Assembly (NCBI GenBank): GCA_963716925.1
Contig: CAVQUX010000010.1
Span: 1,736,001-1,800,000, forward strand
Source of the DNA: DAISKN01 sp963716925
GTDB lineage: Bacteria; Acidobacteriota; Vicinamibacteria; Marinacidobacterales; SMYC01
Direction of reading: 5' to 3'
Length of the DNA stretch: 64,000 nt
Shown here: piece after piece, positions 26,804 to 35,119 of the stretch
How the letters are laid out: every line of letters starts with the position of its first letter
Numbering within the stretch: the first letter of the stretch is position 1
The notes under the pieces: model-generated
Databases searched by the model: none
Told to the model about the DNA's origin: nothing
What the model saw: the letters and a program-made list of their open reading frames with translations, nothing else
Position numbers and translations under genes: made by a program

Positions 26804-28159
26804 TCAGTGTGAAAGAAGGTATCGGCGGGCGTAGCCCGAGGGACGCGCGTCGACCCCGGCCGCCTTCTCGCGCCAGTCCCCTTCGCCGTACCGGGCGGCG
26901 AAAGCCGCGATGTCGCGCTCGTACTCTTCGAGAAGCCTTGCCTTCACTTCGACGGGCACGAACGCGAACTCCAGACTGTTCCGGCCCACCTCGACCACTT
27001 CCTCCCAGCTCAGGTGGAAGCGGGTCACGGCTTCGAACCACTCGTCGGTCATGTTGGAGTCCCACATCCCGCGATCGTCGGTCGAGAGGCAGACGGGAAT
27101 CCCGAGGCGAAGGTACTCGGGAAACGGATGCCGCGAGAGGTCGTCGGCGTAGCCGAGAAGGCGGTTGCTCACGAGGCTCACCTCGACGGGGAACTTTCCG
27201 CTGCGCATGTAAAGAAGAGTCTCAGGGTCGGTGACGAGGTTGGTCCCGTGTCCGATTCGATCGGCGCCGAGGAGGAGAGTGTCGCGCACATGGTGGTTGG
27301 GCTCGTCGACCTCGCCTCCATGCAGGGCGAGTCCGATTCGTGGATAGCGCCGCCTCATCTCGCGGAACGTCTCGAGGAACCTCAGGGGATACCCCTTGTC
27401 GTTGTCCTCGCGGCCCACGAGGTTGACGCTTACCCAGAGATCGCGGTGCCGATCGACGAACGCCCAGTTCTCCTCGACCATCCTTTCGGCGTCCGGGTGG
27501 AACCGGAGGACGTTCGTCTGCATGCGAACCGTGACCCCGGTCTCCCGCGCGTCGTCGCGCGCCAGCCGTTCGGCGAGAAGGTCGTGGAACTCGTCCGCGG
27601 AAAGCACCCGATCGCCGTTCCTTCGACCGAACGGACTGAGCTGGAACTCCACGTAGCTCACGCCCTCGTGGCCGAAGAGCTTCAGGTTCTCGACCGCGGA
27701 TTCCGCTACCAGAGGCGCCTGATCGAGGACCTCGCCGATCCTCGGCCAGACGAGCTCGAAGAACTCGTCGCGGCCTTCATCGGGCAAATCCAGCTTCAGC
27801 GCCGACATCCAGGCCGACTTTCGCTCGGCGTCTAGCTCCGAAAGCGGCTCGTACTCGGCGCGGCAGCAGGGGGCGAGCCCCTTCCACGTGGAGTCGAGGA
27901 TGGTGTGAAACTCGAGGAGCGGCGCGGGGCAGCTCGCGGCGCATTCCCCGAAGCGGACTCGGGTCCTGAACCTCCCGCCCTCGGTCGCGAGCCGCCACCA
28001 GAGCTCGGGGAACACGGCGCCGCCGAGGTGGTCGTGGAGGTCTCCGCCCTTGGGGAGGTCGTAGAGGACGCGATAGAGCTCCTCGGGAGTCGCCTCGCGC
28101 CGGATCGCGTCGAAGCGCTCGGAGAAGGAAAGAAACAGGGCGAGGAGGAGAGCGCTCAC
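26804..28159 (-). CDS. Adenosine deaminase family protein, probably exported
   Basis: A 451-residue protein. Metal-dependent deaminase motifs are complete: DLHDHLGG (His42/His44), ALHGGEVDEPN (His and catalytic Glu), RIGHGT (His), and LSTDDRG (Asp-Asp). A hydrophobic N-terminus (VSALLLALFLSFS) suggests export, as in ADA2-type extracellular deaminases. It should deaminate adenosine or a related purine to the inosine form. The start is GTG at 28159, which overlaps the stop of the enoyl-CoA hydratase gene (GTGA); a longer frame upstream only duplicates that gene. Together with the nucleoside hydrolase at the other end of the operon it points to purine-nucleoside use. Confidence 0.85.
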   Translation of the reverse strand: MSALLLALFLSFSERFDAIRREATPEELYRVLYDLPKGGDLHDHLGGAVFPELWWRLATEGGRFRTRVRFGECAASCPAPLLEFHTILDSTWKGLAPCCRAEYEPLSELDAERKSAWMSALKLDLPDEGRDEFFELVWPRIGEVLDQAPLVAESAVENLKLFGHEGVSYVEFQLSPFGRRNGDRVLSADEFHDLLAERLARDDARETGVTVRMQTNVLRFHPDAERMVEENWAFVDRHRDLWVSVNLVGREDNDKGYPLRFLETFREMRRRYPRIGLALHGGEVDEPNHHVRDTLLLGADRIGHGTNLVTDPETLLYMRSGKFPVEVSLVSNRLLGYADDLSRHPFPEYLRLGIPVCLSTDDRGMWDSNMTDEWFEAVTRFHLSWEEVVEVGRNSLEFAFVPVEVKARLLEEYERDIAAFAARYGEGDWREKAAGVDARPSGYARRYLLSH

Positions 28160-28941
28160 CGCCCGCTCCACCTCGGGGGTCTTTTCTCCCGGAAGGCGCG
28201 CACGCCTTCCTCGGCGTCCTCGGACGAGAGCGCGGCCATGACCGCGGGAAGGCGCAGAGCCTGGGCCTCGGCCGCGGAAAGGCCCGGAGTGCGCTTCACC
28301 ACTTGCTTGATGGCGCGAAGCGAGAGGGGAGCGCAGGCGAGGACGTCCTTCACCCAGCGATCCACGGCGTCGTCGAGGTCCTTTCTCGGCACGACCTCGT
28401 TGACGAGACCCATGCGTTGGGCTTCGGATGCGGAGACGCGGCGCCCCGTGAGGAGGACTCCCATGGCCCACTTCTCGGGCGCGAGACGGGGGAGGAGGAC
28501 CATGCCGCCGTCGAGGGGCATGCGGCCCACCCTCGGCTCGGGGAATCCGAACTCGGCGTCGTCGCAGGCTACGACGATGTCGCATCCGAGGACCATCTCG
28601 AACCCGCCGCCGAGCGCGAATCCGTTGACGCGGGCGATGACGGGCACGTCGAGCGTCGTCCGCAGGGCGATTCCACCGAAGCCTCCCGGCCGGGACTTCG
28701 CCCAGTACTCGAGCCCGCTCGCCACGTCGTCGGGGGAGGAGCTCTTCATGTCGGCTCCCGCGGAGAACGCCTTGTCTCCCGAGCCCGTGAGGACCACGAC
28801 CCTCACCTGGGGGTCGGACTCGATCTGCTCCCAGATGTCCTGGAGCGCGCGCTCCGTCGCGGAATCGACGGCGTTGCGGACCTCGGGCCGTTCGATGGTG
28901 ACCCGCGCCACGTGCTCGTGGAGCTCGTAGCGCACGCTCAC
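28156..28941 (-). CDS. Enoyl-CoA hydratase/isomerase family protein
   Basis: A 261-residue crotonase-fold enzyme. FSAGADM (near residue 60) is the CoA-binding/oxyanion segment, and GFALGGGFEM with FGFPEPRVG holds the second oxyanion glycine and the catalytic Glu region. The C-terminal helix ends AFREKRPPRWSGR, the usual ending for this family. It hydrates or isomerises an enoyl-CoA thioester in the cytoplasm; substrate unknown. The start is GTG at 28941 overlapping the stop of the CoA-transferase gene (GTGA), so the two are coupled, consistent with activation of an acid followed by conversion of its CoA ester. Confidence 0.9.
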   Translation of the reverse strand: MSVRYELHEHVARVTIERPEVRNAVDSATERALQDIWEQIESDPQVRVVVLTGSGDKAFSAGADMKSSSPDDVASGLEYWAKSRPGGFGGIALRTTLDVPVIARVNGFALGGGFEMVLGCDIVVACDDAEFGFPEPRVGRMPLDGGMVLLPRLAPEKWAMGVLLTGRRVSASEAQRMGLVNEVVPRKDLDDAVDRWVKDVLACAPLSLRAIKQVVKRTPGLSAAEAQALRLPAVMAALSSEDAEEGVRAFREKRPPRWSGR

Positions 28942-30119
28942 GACACCACCCCCGCCTCGCGAAGGCTCTCGATTCGGGCGGAGTCGTAGCCGAGCTCGCG
29001 AAGGACGCCGTCGGTGTGCTCGCCGAGGCGCGGCGGCGCGTGGCGGATCTCGAGGGGAGCTTCCGAGAGATGCACCGGCGTTCCCACCATGCGGACGGTC
29101 TCGGGCCGCCCGTTCGTCGCTTCGATCAGCATCCCGTTCTCCGACGTCTGAGGGTCGTCGAGCGCCTCGGCAAGGGACTTCACCGGAGAGCAGAGGAGAT
29201 CCTGTGCCTCGAGCCGTTCGATCCAGTGAGCCGTCGCTGCCTCTCGGAAGCGTTTCCGGAACATGCCCTGGAGCTCGGGACGGTTCTCCCGCATCCGTTC
29301 CATCGTGGAGAAGCGCTCTTCTCGGGAGAGATCGTCGATCTCGAGAGCGGCGCAGATGTCCCGGAGCGGGTTCTCCTTGAAGGCCCCGACGAGCACCAGG
29401 GCGCCGTCTCTCGTCTCGAAGACTCCGGAGAGAGGCATCGCCGCCCAGTTGAGCTCCGCGTTCCGCATGAGCCACATCGAGGCTTCCTGGGTCTGCATCG
29501 AGAGCATCGAGTCGTAGAGGGAGACGTCGACCATCTGCCCCTTGCCCGTCTTCTCCCGGTGAAGAAGCGCGAGGAGAACTCCCTGGACCAGGTGCATCGC
29601 CGCCGAGTAGTCGGCGAGAGCGGTGGCGTAGATCGCGAGTGGGTGATCGGGGTCGGCTTTCCGCGCCATGACTCCGGTCATCGCCTGAGCGAGGACGTCC
29701 TGGCCGCCCTTGTGGGCGTAGGGGCCGCTCTTGCCGAATCCGGTGCCGAACGCGTAGATGATTCGCGGATTCTCCTCCCGCAGCCGGTCGTAGCCGAGCC
29801 CCATCCTTTCCATGACGTCGGGGCGGAAGTTGTTCACGACGACGTCCGCCGAGCGCACGAGCTCGCGCACGATCTGCCGCGCGCTCTCGTGCTTCAGGTT
29901 GAGGGCGATGCTGCGCTTGTTGCGATTGAGGCTCGCGAACACCGGGTTGTCGAGACCCGCGGGGTCGGGTATGGACCACCGGGAGAGGTCGCCCTGTCCC
30001 GGTCGTTCGATCTTGATGACGTCGGCGCCGAAGTCCGCGAGGAACTGGGTGGCGCAGGGCCCGAGCATGACCTGGGTGAGGTCGATGACTTTGACTCCCG
30101 AGAGGGGAAGGGTGGTCAT
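28938..30119 (-). CDS. CaiB/BaiF family CoA-transferase
   Basis: A 393-residue class III CoA-transferase. VKVIDLTQVMLGPCATQFLADFGADVIKIE is the split N-terminal Rossmann region; RNKRSIALNLK and VVNNFRPDVMERMGLGYD follow; the catalytic Asp is in ALADYSAAMH near residue 170, and GQMVDVSLYDSML comes next. It moves CoA between acyl groups without a classical ping-pong acetyl intermediate. The ATG overlaps the stop of the FAD oxidoreductase (ATGA). Within this operon it would activate an acid made by the oxidoreductase; that acid is unknown. Confidence 0.92.
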   Translation of the reverse strand: MTTLPLSGVKVIDLTQVMLGPCATQFLADFGADVIKIERPGQGDLSRWSIPDPAGLDNPVFASLNRNKRSIALNLKHESARQIVRELVRSADVVVNNFRPDVMERMGLGYDRLREENPRIIYAFGTGFGKSGPYAHKGGQDVLAQAMTGVMARKADPDHPLAIYATALADYSAAMHLVQGVLLALLHREKTGKGQMVDVSLYDSMLSMQTQEASMWLMRNAELNWAAMPLSGVFETRDGALVLVGAFKENPLRDICAALEIDDLSREERFSTMERMRENRPELQGMFRKRFREAATAHWIERLEAQDLLCSPVKSLAEALDDPQTSENGMLIEATNGRPETVRMVGTPVHLSEAPLEIRHAPPRLGEHTDGVLRELGYDSARIESLREAGVVS

Positions 30120-31459
30120 CTGCGGTTGGTCTCGAGGAGGGTTGCGTTCGCCGAAGGCACGTCTCCCGGGTCGGCTCCTTGCGCCCGCAGTTTCTTCTGG
30201 AGCTTCGAGACGTCCACCGCGCGCACCAGGCCTCCGGAGTCGAGCGCCATCGCCGCCGCGGTCCCCGCGGCTTCGCCCATCGCCATGCACGGCGGAATCT
30301 CGCGCGAGGTGCGCTGGGCGATGCTCGTCGCCGAGTAGTGCCTTCCCGCGACCAGGAGCTGCTCGACTTTCTTCGGGACCAGCGCGCGATAGGGAGTGTA
30401 GTAGTCGCGCCCCCGGGCGATGCTGTCGGAAAAGTGTACCCGGTCCTGTACGTCCTCCTTGGTGACCACGTACTCGCCGTCGAGAAGCCGCGTCTGCCGT
30501 ACGCCAATCTGGGGAGCGAGGTCGACGATGTAGCTCTTCTCGAATCCCGGGTAGCTTTCGCGGACGTAAGCGTGGAGCTCGTCGATGCGGCGCCGTCCCT
30601 CGAGCTGGGCGCTCGTCAGGTCCTCGACCTTGACCCCGTCGTAGTTCCGCATGTGGGGACAGTTGCACCAGACGATTCCCGGAAGAGGCGTCTTGAGCCA
30701 CCACTTGTCCCAGGACCCCCCGAGGATCTCTTTCGCCCTCTTGTCGACCTCGGCGTAATTCTCCTTCGATTCGTACTCGAACGTCTCCGCGGCGTCGGTG
30801 TCGACTCCGCCCAGTCGGAAAACCGTGGTCAGGAAGTACGACCCGCCGATGAAAGGAGCACCGGCGCGCGAAGCGACGACGAGGTCGCCGCTGCAATCGA
30901 TGACGACGTCGCCGCGGATGGACTGGCGATCGTCGTTGGTCTCGCACACGATCCCTCGAATCCGGTCGCCGACCAGGATGGGAGAGGAGAACCAGGAGTG
31001 GAGGCGCAGATGGATGCCGTTCTCCTTGACCAGGTCTTCCGAGGCGCGCTTCCATCCTTCCGGGTCGAAGGCAGCGGCGTAGCAGACGGTGGCGGGCTTG
31101 CTGCGCGCGTAGTAGTCGTAGAGACCCCACCTGGCCCATTTCCGGTAGAGCGACTCCTCCGCGAGGCGATCCTCCTCGGGAGGGAAGACCGCCAGCTTCA
31201 TCGCCGCCATGCGGTCGATCATCTCCTGGCAGATCCCCTTCACGGTGATCTCGCTCCCGTTGCACATATCGTCGAGGACCAGGACCATGGCGCCCGAAGC
31301 GAGGCCCCCGAGCTGCGCGTAGCGCTCGACCAGAGCCACTTTGGCGCCGTTGCGGGAAGCGGCGACCGCGGCGGCGAGTCCCGCGGGCCCTCCCCCCACG
31401 ACGACGACGTCCGTCTCGGCTACCATGCGCGCGGCAATCTCGCGATCCATGGAGGTCAT
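30116..31459 (-). CDS. FAD-dependent oxidoreductase (FAD_oxidored family)
   Basis: A 447-residue flavoprotein. VVVVGGGPAGLAAAVAASRNG near residue 20 is the FAD-binding GxGxxG motif; VVIDCSGDLVVASRAGAP and LLVAGRHYSATSIAQ complete the FAD domain, and CMAMGEAAGTAAAMAL is the C-terminal FAD contact typical of this family. The polypeptide has no signal peptide. Two starts are possible, ATG at 31459 and ATG at 31450; neither has a strong ribosome-binding site. It lies 6 bp after the ABC permease and overlaps the CoA-transferase by 4 bp. The substrate is unknown; the operon suggests a compound imported by the adjacent ABC system. Confidence 0.88.
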   Translation of the reverse strand: MTSMDREIAARMVAETDVVVVGGGPAGLAAAVAASRNGAKVALVERYAQLGGLASGAMVLVLDDMCNGSEITVKGICQEMIDRMAAMKLAVFPPEEDRLAEESLYRKWARWGLYDYYARSKPATVCYAAAFDPEGWKRASEDLVKENGIHLRLHSWFSSPILVGDRIRGIVCETNDDRQSIRGDVVIDCSGDLVVASRAGAPFIGGSYFLTTVFRLGGVDTDAAETFEYESKENYAEVDKRAKEILGGSWDKWWLKTPLPGIVWCNCPHMRNYDGVKVEDLTSAQLEGRRRIDELHAYVRESYPGFEKSYIVDLAPQIGVRQTRLLDGEYVVTKEDVQDRVHFSDSIARGRDYYTPYRALVPKKVEQLLVAGRHYSATSIAQRTSREIPPCMAMGEAAGTAAAMALDSGGLVRAVDVSKLQKKLRAQGADPGDVPSANATLLETNRR

Positions 31460-31465
31460 CCTATC

Positions 31466-32224
31466 TCAGGCCTCTCCGGGCGACCATTTGACCAGCCGCC
31501 GCTCGAGAAAAGAGATCAGAGACGTGAACAGCACCGAAAAGACGCAGGCGGCGGTGATCGCGGCATAGAGAAGGCCGGTGTCGAAGTTATAGGTCGCGTG
31601 GATGATCAGGGCGCCGATGCCCTCGGTCGCCCCGATCCATTCACCGACGATGGCGCCGATCACCGAGGCGCTCGCCGCGATCTTGAGCGCGGCGAAGAGA
31701 TAGGGGAGCGAGTTGTACATGCGAAGTTTCCAGAAGACCTCGCCCTTGGTCGCCGAGAGGATCTTCATGAGCTCGAGCGCCTGGGGGTTCACATCGGAGA
31801 GCCCCCGGACCATGTTGACCAGTGTAGGAAAGAAGCACACCAGGGCGGCGATGATGACCTTGGGCGCCATGTCGTTGCCGAAAAGGAGAACGAGAATCGG
31901 GGCGAGGGCGACGATCGGTATCGACCGCACGATGATGGCGAGAGGGAAGAACGCCTCTTCGATCGTCCTCTGGTGGACGAAGAGCGCGGCGACGGCGATG
32001 GAGAGCAGGTTCCCGAGAAGAAACCCGAGAACGCTCTCGACGGCCGTGGGCACGAGGTTCCTCACGATCGTGCCGAAGTCTCCGAAGAGCGTCCTCCCCA
32101 CGTGAAGAGGCGAAGGGATGATGTACTCCGGAATGCGGAATAGCGCCACCGCGAGCCACCACGCGAGGAGAATCCCCGCGAGGGCCGCCGCCGGAAGCAC
32201 CCGCCGCCTCCTATCGTTCTTCAT
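31466..32224 (-). CDS. ABC transporter permease (SsuC/TauC/ThiX type)
   Basis: A 252-residue inner-membrane protein with six hydrophobic segments. The binding-protein-dependent transport EAA loop is seen as LELMKILSATKGEVFWKLRMYNSLPYLFAALK, split around residues 160-190, and GAIVGEWIGATEGIGALI follows. The family imports sulfonates, nitrate, or pyrimidine precursors. The ATG overlaps the stop of the ATPase gene (ATGA). It forms one importer with the two genes upstream. Confidence 0.92.
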   Translation of the reverse strand: MKNDRRRRVLPAAALAGILLAWWLAVALFRIPEYIIPSPLHVGRTLFGDFGTIVRNLVPTAVESVLGFLLGNLLSIAVAALFVHQRTIEEAFFPLAIIVRSIPIVALAPILVLLFGNDMAPKVIIAALVCFFPTLVNMVRGLSDVNPQALELMKILSATKGEVFWKLRMYNSLPYLFAALKIAASASVIGAIVGEWIGATEGIGALIIHATYNFDTGLLYAAITAACVFSVLFTSLISFLERRLVKWSPGEA

Positions 32225-32991
32225 CCGCAGGTTTCCAGGATTCCGCGCAGCTCTCCCGCCTGTTTCACGAAATCGGGGCTTTCCCGCAGCGCGAGCTCGC
32301 GCGCCGAAGGCAGGCGGGTCGCGACCAGCTCCCTGACCCGTCCCGGATGCGCCGCGAGCATCAGAACCCGTTCTCCGAGGTAGAGCGCCTCGGGGATGCT
32401 GTGAGTCACGAACAGAATGGTGGTGCCGGTCTCCTTCCAGATGCGGCGAAGCTCGTCGTTCAGCCGGTCGCGGGTGATCTCGTCGAGGGCGCCGAAGGGC
32501 TCGTCCATGAGAAGGATCTTGGGCCCGGTCACGAGCGCCCGCGCGATCGAGACCCTCTGGCGCATGCCTCCGGAGAGCTCGTGCGGATAGGCGCGGTGCC
32601 ACTGCGAGAGGCCGACGAGCTCGAGGAGATCCTCGGGCTTCGATGCTTTCCCGGACAGCCGCGCGCCGTCTCCCACCTCGAGGGGAAGCGCGACGTTCTC
32701 GCGCACCGTCCTCCAGGGAAGAAGGGCGGCGTCCTGGAAGACGAAGCCGAGGTCCCTCGCGCGCCGCGCCTCCGCGGGAGACCTCCCGAAGAGCGAGACG
32801 GTCCCGGAAGAAGGGGCCACGAGATCAGCCACGACCCGGAGGAGAGTCGATTTGCCGCATCCCGAGGGTCCCAGGATCGAGAGGAAGCCTCCGCGCGGGA
32901 GATCGAAGCTCACGTCGCGGAGCGCCTCGGTCTCGCCCCGATCGGAAGAGAACTTCACGGAGACGTTCCGGATCGAGACGACGTCGGTCAA
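32221..32991 (-). CDS. ABC transporter ATP-binding protein (SsuB/TauB type)
   Basis: A 256-residue ATPase with Walker A GPSGCGKST, Q-loop FVFQDAALLPWR, signature LSGGMRQRV, Walker B ILLMDEPFGALD and H-loop VTHS. The LPWRTV sequence after the Q-loop is characteristic of the nitrate/sulfonate/THI5-type importers. The start is TTG at 32991, overlapping the TGA of the substrate-binding gene and preceded by a G-rich ribosome-binding site; the long open frame upstream is only the antisense-free shadow of that gene. Couples ATP hydrolysis to the adjacent permease. Confidence 0.92.
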   Translation of the reverse strand: MTDVVSIRNVSVKFSSDRGETEALRDVSFDLPRGGFLSILGPSGCGKSTLLRVVADLVAPSSGTVSLFGRSPAEARRARDLGFVFQDAALLPWRTVRENVALPLEVGDGARLSGKASKPEDLLELVGLSQWHRAYPHELSGGMRQRVSIARALVTGPKILLMDEPFGALDEITRDRLNDELRRIWKETGTTILFVTHSIPEALYLGERVLMLAAHPGRVRELVATRLPSARELALRESPDFVKQAGELRGILETCG

Positions 32992-33998
32992 GAAACCCCC
33001 AAATGAGGCCGGCTCTCCTTCGTCGCCTCGAGAATCGAGAGCGTCATGACGTCCTCGACCGCGGGCACGCGCTTCGTGAACTGCCCGAGCTCCTCGTGGG
33101 TCACGATCTGCTCCTCCCAGGTCTCGCGGTCCATGGTGGCCCAGCCGAGCTCGCGGGTCTTCTCGGTGAAGACGTAGGTGAGGAGCTCCCGGGCGGCATC
33201 GAGCTCGTCCTGGTACCGGAGTATGGGGTATTCCTCGACGAGGATCCCCACCGCCTTCTCGGTCTCGCGGAATGCGAGCTCCCAGCCGCGGCCGGCGGCG
33301 CGGAGAAAGGCTTCGAGCAGGTGGGGCTCGTTCGCGAGGGTGTCGTTCGTCGAGTAGTAGGGCATGGCGTAGAGACGGATGCCCTGGTCCCAGAGGCGCA
33401 TCGCGACGCGGTCGGGACCGAGCGGCTTGAGCGCGGTCACGTTCGTCGTCCAGCCGGTGACCACGTCCACCTGCCCGGTGAGGAGGGGAGTCATCGCGGA
33501 TCCGATCACCACTACTTCGAGCGAGGCGGGATCGATGCCGTGCTTCGCGAGCAGCGCATCGAGAAGAATCCGCCCGGTCGCGTTCGTGCCCACCTTCTTT
33601 CCCACCAGGTCCCGGGGCGTACGAACGGGCTTGGACGGAAGCGAAAAGTACGAATAAGGATGTTCCTGGACGCAGACCCCGAAGGCCCGCACCGGAATCC
33701 CCTGAGAGACGGCGAGCATGAGAGACGGGCTCGAGGCGACCTCGCCGAGCGCGTAGCGTCCGGAGGCCACGATGCCGACTCCGTCGATGTGGGGTCCACC
33801 GGGGTGGATCTCGAGGTGGATGCCCTCTTCCTTGAAGAACCCGAGCCGCTGCGCGACCACTTCGCCGAGCTGGTTGCCTCCGGCGAGCCAACCGAGCTGC
33901 ATATCGAGCACGGGAACGCCGTCGACGTCCCCGCGTGCCGACAGACACGCGCCGCACGCGGCCAGGAGGGAATGACCGAGGAAATCCCGTCGTCTCAC
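32988..33998 (-). CDS. NMT1/THI5-like ABC substrate-binding protein, Tat-exported
   Basis: A 336-residue binding protein. The N-terminus MRRRDFLGHSLLAACGACLSA has the twin-arginine RRxFL motif and a cysteine that could serve as a lipobox. The body follows the SsuA/THI5 fold: MQLGWLAGGNQLGEVVAQRLGFFKEEGI is split over the first lobe, with DLVGKKVGTNATGRILLDAL and VDVVTGWTTNVTAL after it. The family binds pyrimidines such as hydroxymethylpyrimidine, riboflavin or nucleobases, sulfonates or nitrate. The preceding nucleoside hydrolase gene makes a nucleobase a reasonable guess. Its stop overlaps the TTG start of the ATPase. Confidence 0.88.
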   Translation of the reverse strand: MRRRDFLGHSLLAACGACLSARGDVDGVPVLDMQLGWLAGGNQLGEVVAQRLGFFKEEGIHLEIHPGGPHIDGVGIVASGRYALGEVASSPSLMLAVSQGIPVRAFGVCVQEHPYSYFSLPSKPVRTPRDLVGKKVGTNATGRILLDALLAKHGIDPASLEVVVIGSAMTPLLTGQVDVVTGWTTNVTALKPLGPDRVAMRLWDQGIRLYAMPYYSTNDTLANEPHLLEAFLRAAGRGWELAFRETEKAVGILVEEYPILRYQDELDAARELLTYVFTEKTRELGWATMDRETWEEQIVTHEELGQFTKRVPAVEDVMTLSILEATKESRPHLGVS

Positions 33999-34024
33999 GC
34001 CGGGGGCGAGGGTATCCGACGGAG

Positions 34025-35014
34025 CTAGGGTGCGGCAAGTCGCGCGATGAGGAACGCGAGGAACCTCTCCGCGTCGACGTCGAGCGCGACCCGCGTCGAT
34101 CGCGCGGCTCCGGTTCGCCAGGTCGCCTCCTCGCGCCGGTCGACCACCATCTGGCCGCGCGTCAGATCTCCCCGCAGCTCGACGTCGACCGGCAGGAGCT
34201 CGGTCGCGACGAACGAGGGATCGATGACCGCTCCCACCGCAAGGGGGTCGTGGACCACCACTCCCGAAGCACCGCGCACGTTTCGATGAAAAGCGACGAC
34301 GGCCGCGACGAACCTCGCGACGGGATCGGAGCTCCCCTCGAGCGAGGCGATCCGCTCCGGCGTAAGCACCGTCTTCGAGGTCACGTCGAGCCCGACCATG
34401 GTGACCGGGATTCCCGAACGATACACGATGGCGGCGGCTTCGGGATCGTTGAGGATGTTGAACGACACCGTAGGCTTCACCGTCCCCGGCGCCGCGGCAC
34501 TTCCGCCCATGCTCACGATCTCCCGTATCTTCGGGCGAAGCTCGGGGTGGGTCTTGAGAAAGAGCGCGATGTTGGTGAGGGGGCCGACGGGGAGCAGGGT
34601 GACGGGCTCGGAGCTCGCCGCGAGCGTTTCGGCGATGAGTTGGAGAGCGCCGCCCTCGTGGAATCGGGCCCTGGGCTCGGGCAGCCGCACGTTCCCGATG
34701 CCGTTTTCGCCGTGGACGTTCTTCGCGGTGAGCGGCTCTCCCACGAGCGGCGCCGCTTCTCCGCGGCCGACGGGAATGTCGGGCCGCCCCGCGAGCTCGA
34801 GAATCTTGAGCGCGTTCGAGGCCCCGAGCTCGAGCTCGACGTTTCCGAAGACGACGGTTATCGCCCGCACGTCGAGCTCCGGCGAGCGGACGGCGAGGAG
34901 GATCGCGAGGGCATCGTCGATGCCCGGGTCGACGTCCAGGATCACCGGCCGTGCCGCGGCGAAGGCGAAGGTCGGTAGAACCAGGAGGCAGAGGAGCGGT
35001 CGCAGCGGGTGCAT
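34025..35014 (-). CDS. Nucleoside hydrolase (inosine/uridine-preferring family), secreted
   Basis: A 329-residue enzyme with a signal peptide (MHPLRPLLCLLVLPTFAFA). The DVDPGIDDALAILLA segment (residues ~26-40) is the calcium-binding Asp cluster, and VHDPLAVG near residue 250 carries the catalytic-site His-Asp pair. It cleaves the N-glycosidic bond of ribonucleosides to base and ribose. Export means that cleavage happens outside the cytoplasm, feeding the THI5-type importer 26 bp downstream. Upstream, TAGGCT ends 9 nt before the ATG and no ribosome-binding site is seen, so a leaderless or near-leaderless message is possible. First gene of the operon. Confidence 0.9.
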   Translation of the reverse strand: MHPLRPLLCLLVLPTFAFAAARPVILDVDPGIDDALAILLAVRSPELDVRAITVVFGNVELELGASNALKILELAGRPDIPVGRGEAAPLVGEPLTAKNVHGENGIGNVRLPEPRARFHEGGALQLIAETLAASSEPVTLLPVGPLTNIALFLKTHPELRPKIREIVSMGGSAAAPGTVKPTVSFNILNDPEAAAIVYRSGIPVTMVGLDVTSKTVLTPERIASLEGSSDPVARFVAAVVAFHRNVRGASGVVVHDPLAVGAVIDPSFVATELLPVDVELRGDLTRGQMVVDRREEATWRTGAARSTRVALDVDAERFLAFLIARLAAP

Positions 35015-35084
35015 CGAGGTCGGAGCCTAACGCCGAAATCGCGAAGTGACAAGCTCGCGCCGTGTCATGATCGCCGAAAAGATG

Positions 35085-35113
35085 TTCAACTGGAGCCCGA
35101 GTGCCGTTAGAGT
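35085..35113 (+). promoter_or_regulatory. Promoter candidate for uppP (leaderless type)
   Basis: TTCAAC (35085-35090), a 17-bp spacer and TAGAGT (35108-35113), ending 6 nt before the GTG start at 35120. No ribosome-binding site is present. Confidence 0.45.
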
Positions 35114-35119
35114 GTCCGG

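Noticed and set aside
30179..32143. Plus-strand open frame of 654 codons
   Set aside because: Antisense to the FAD oxidoreductase and ABC permease, which have complete motifs.
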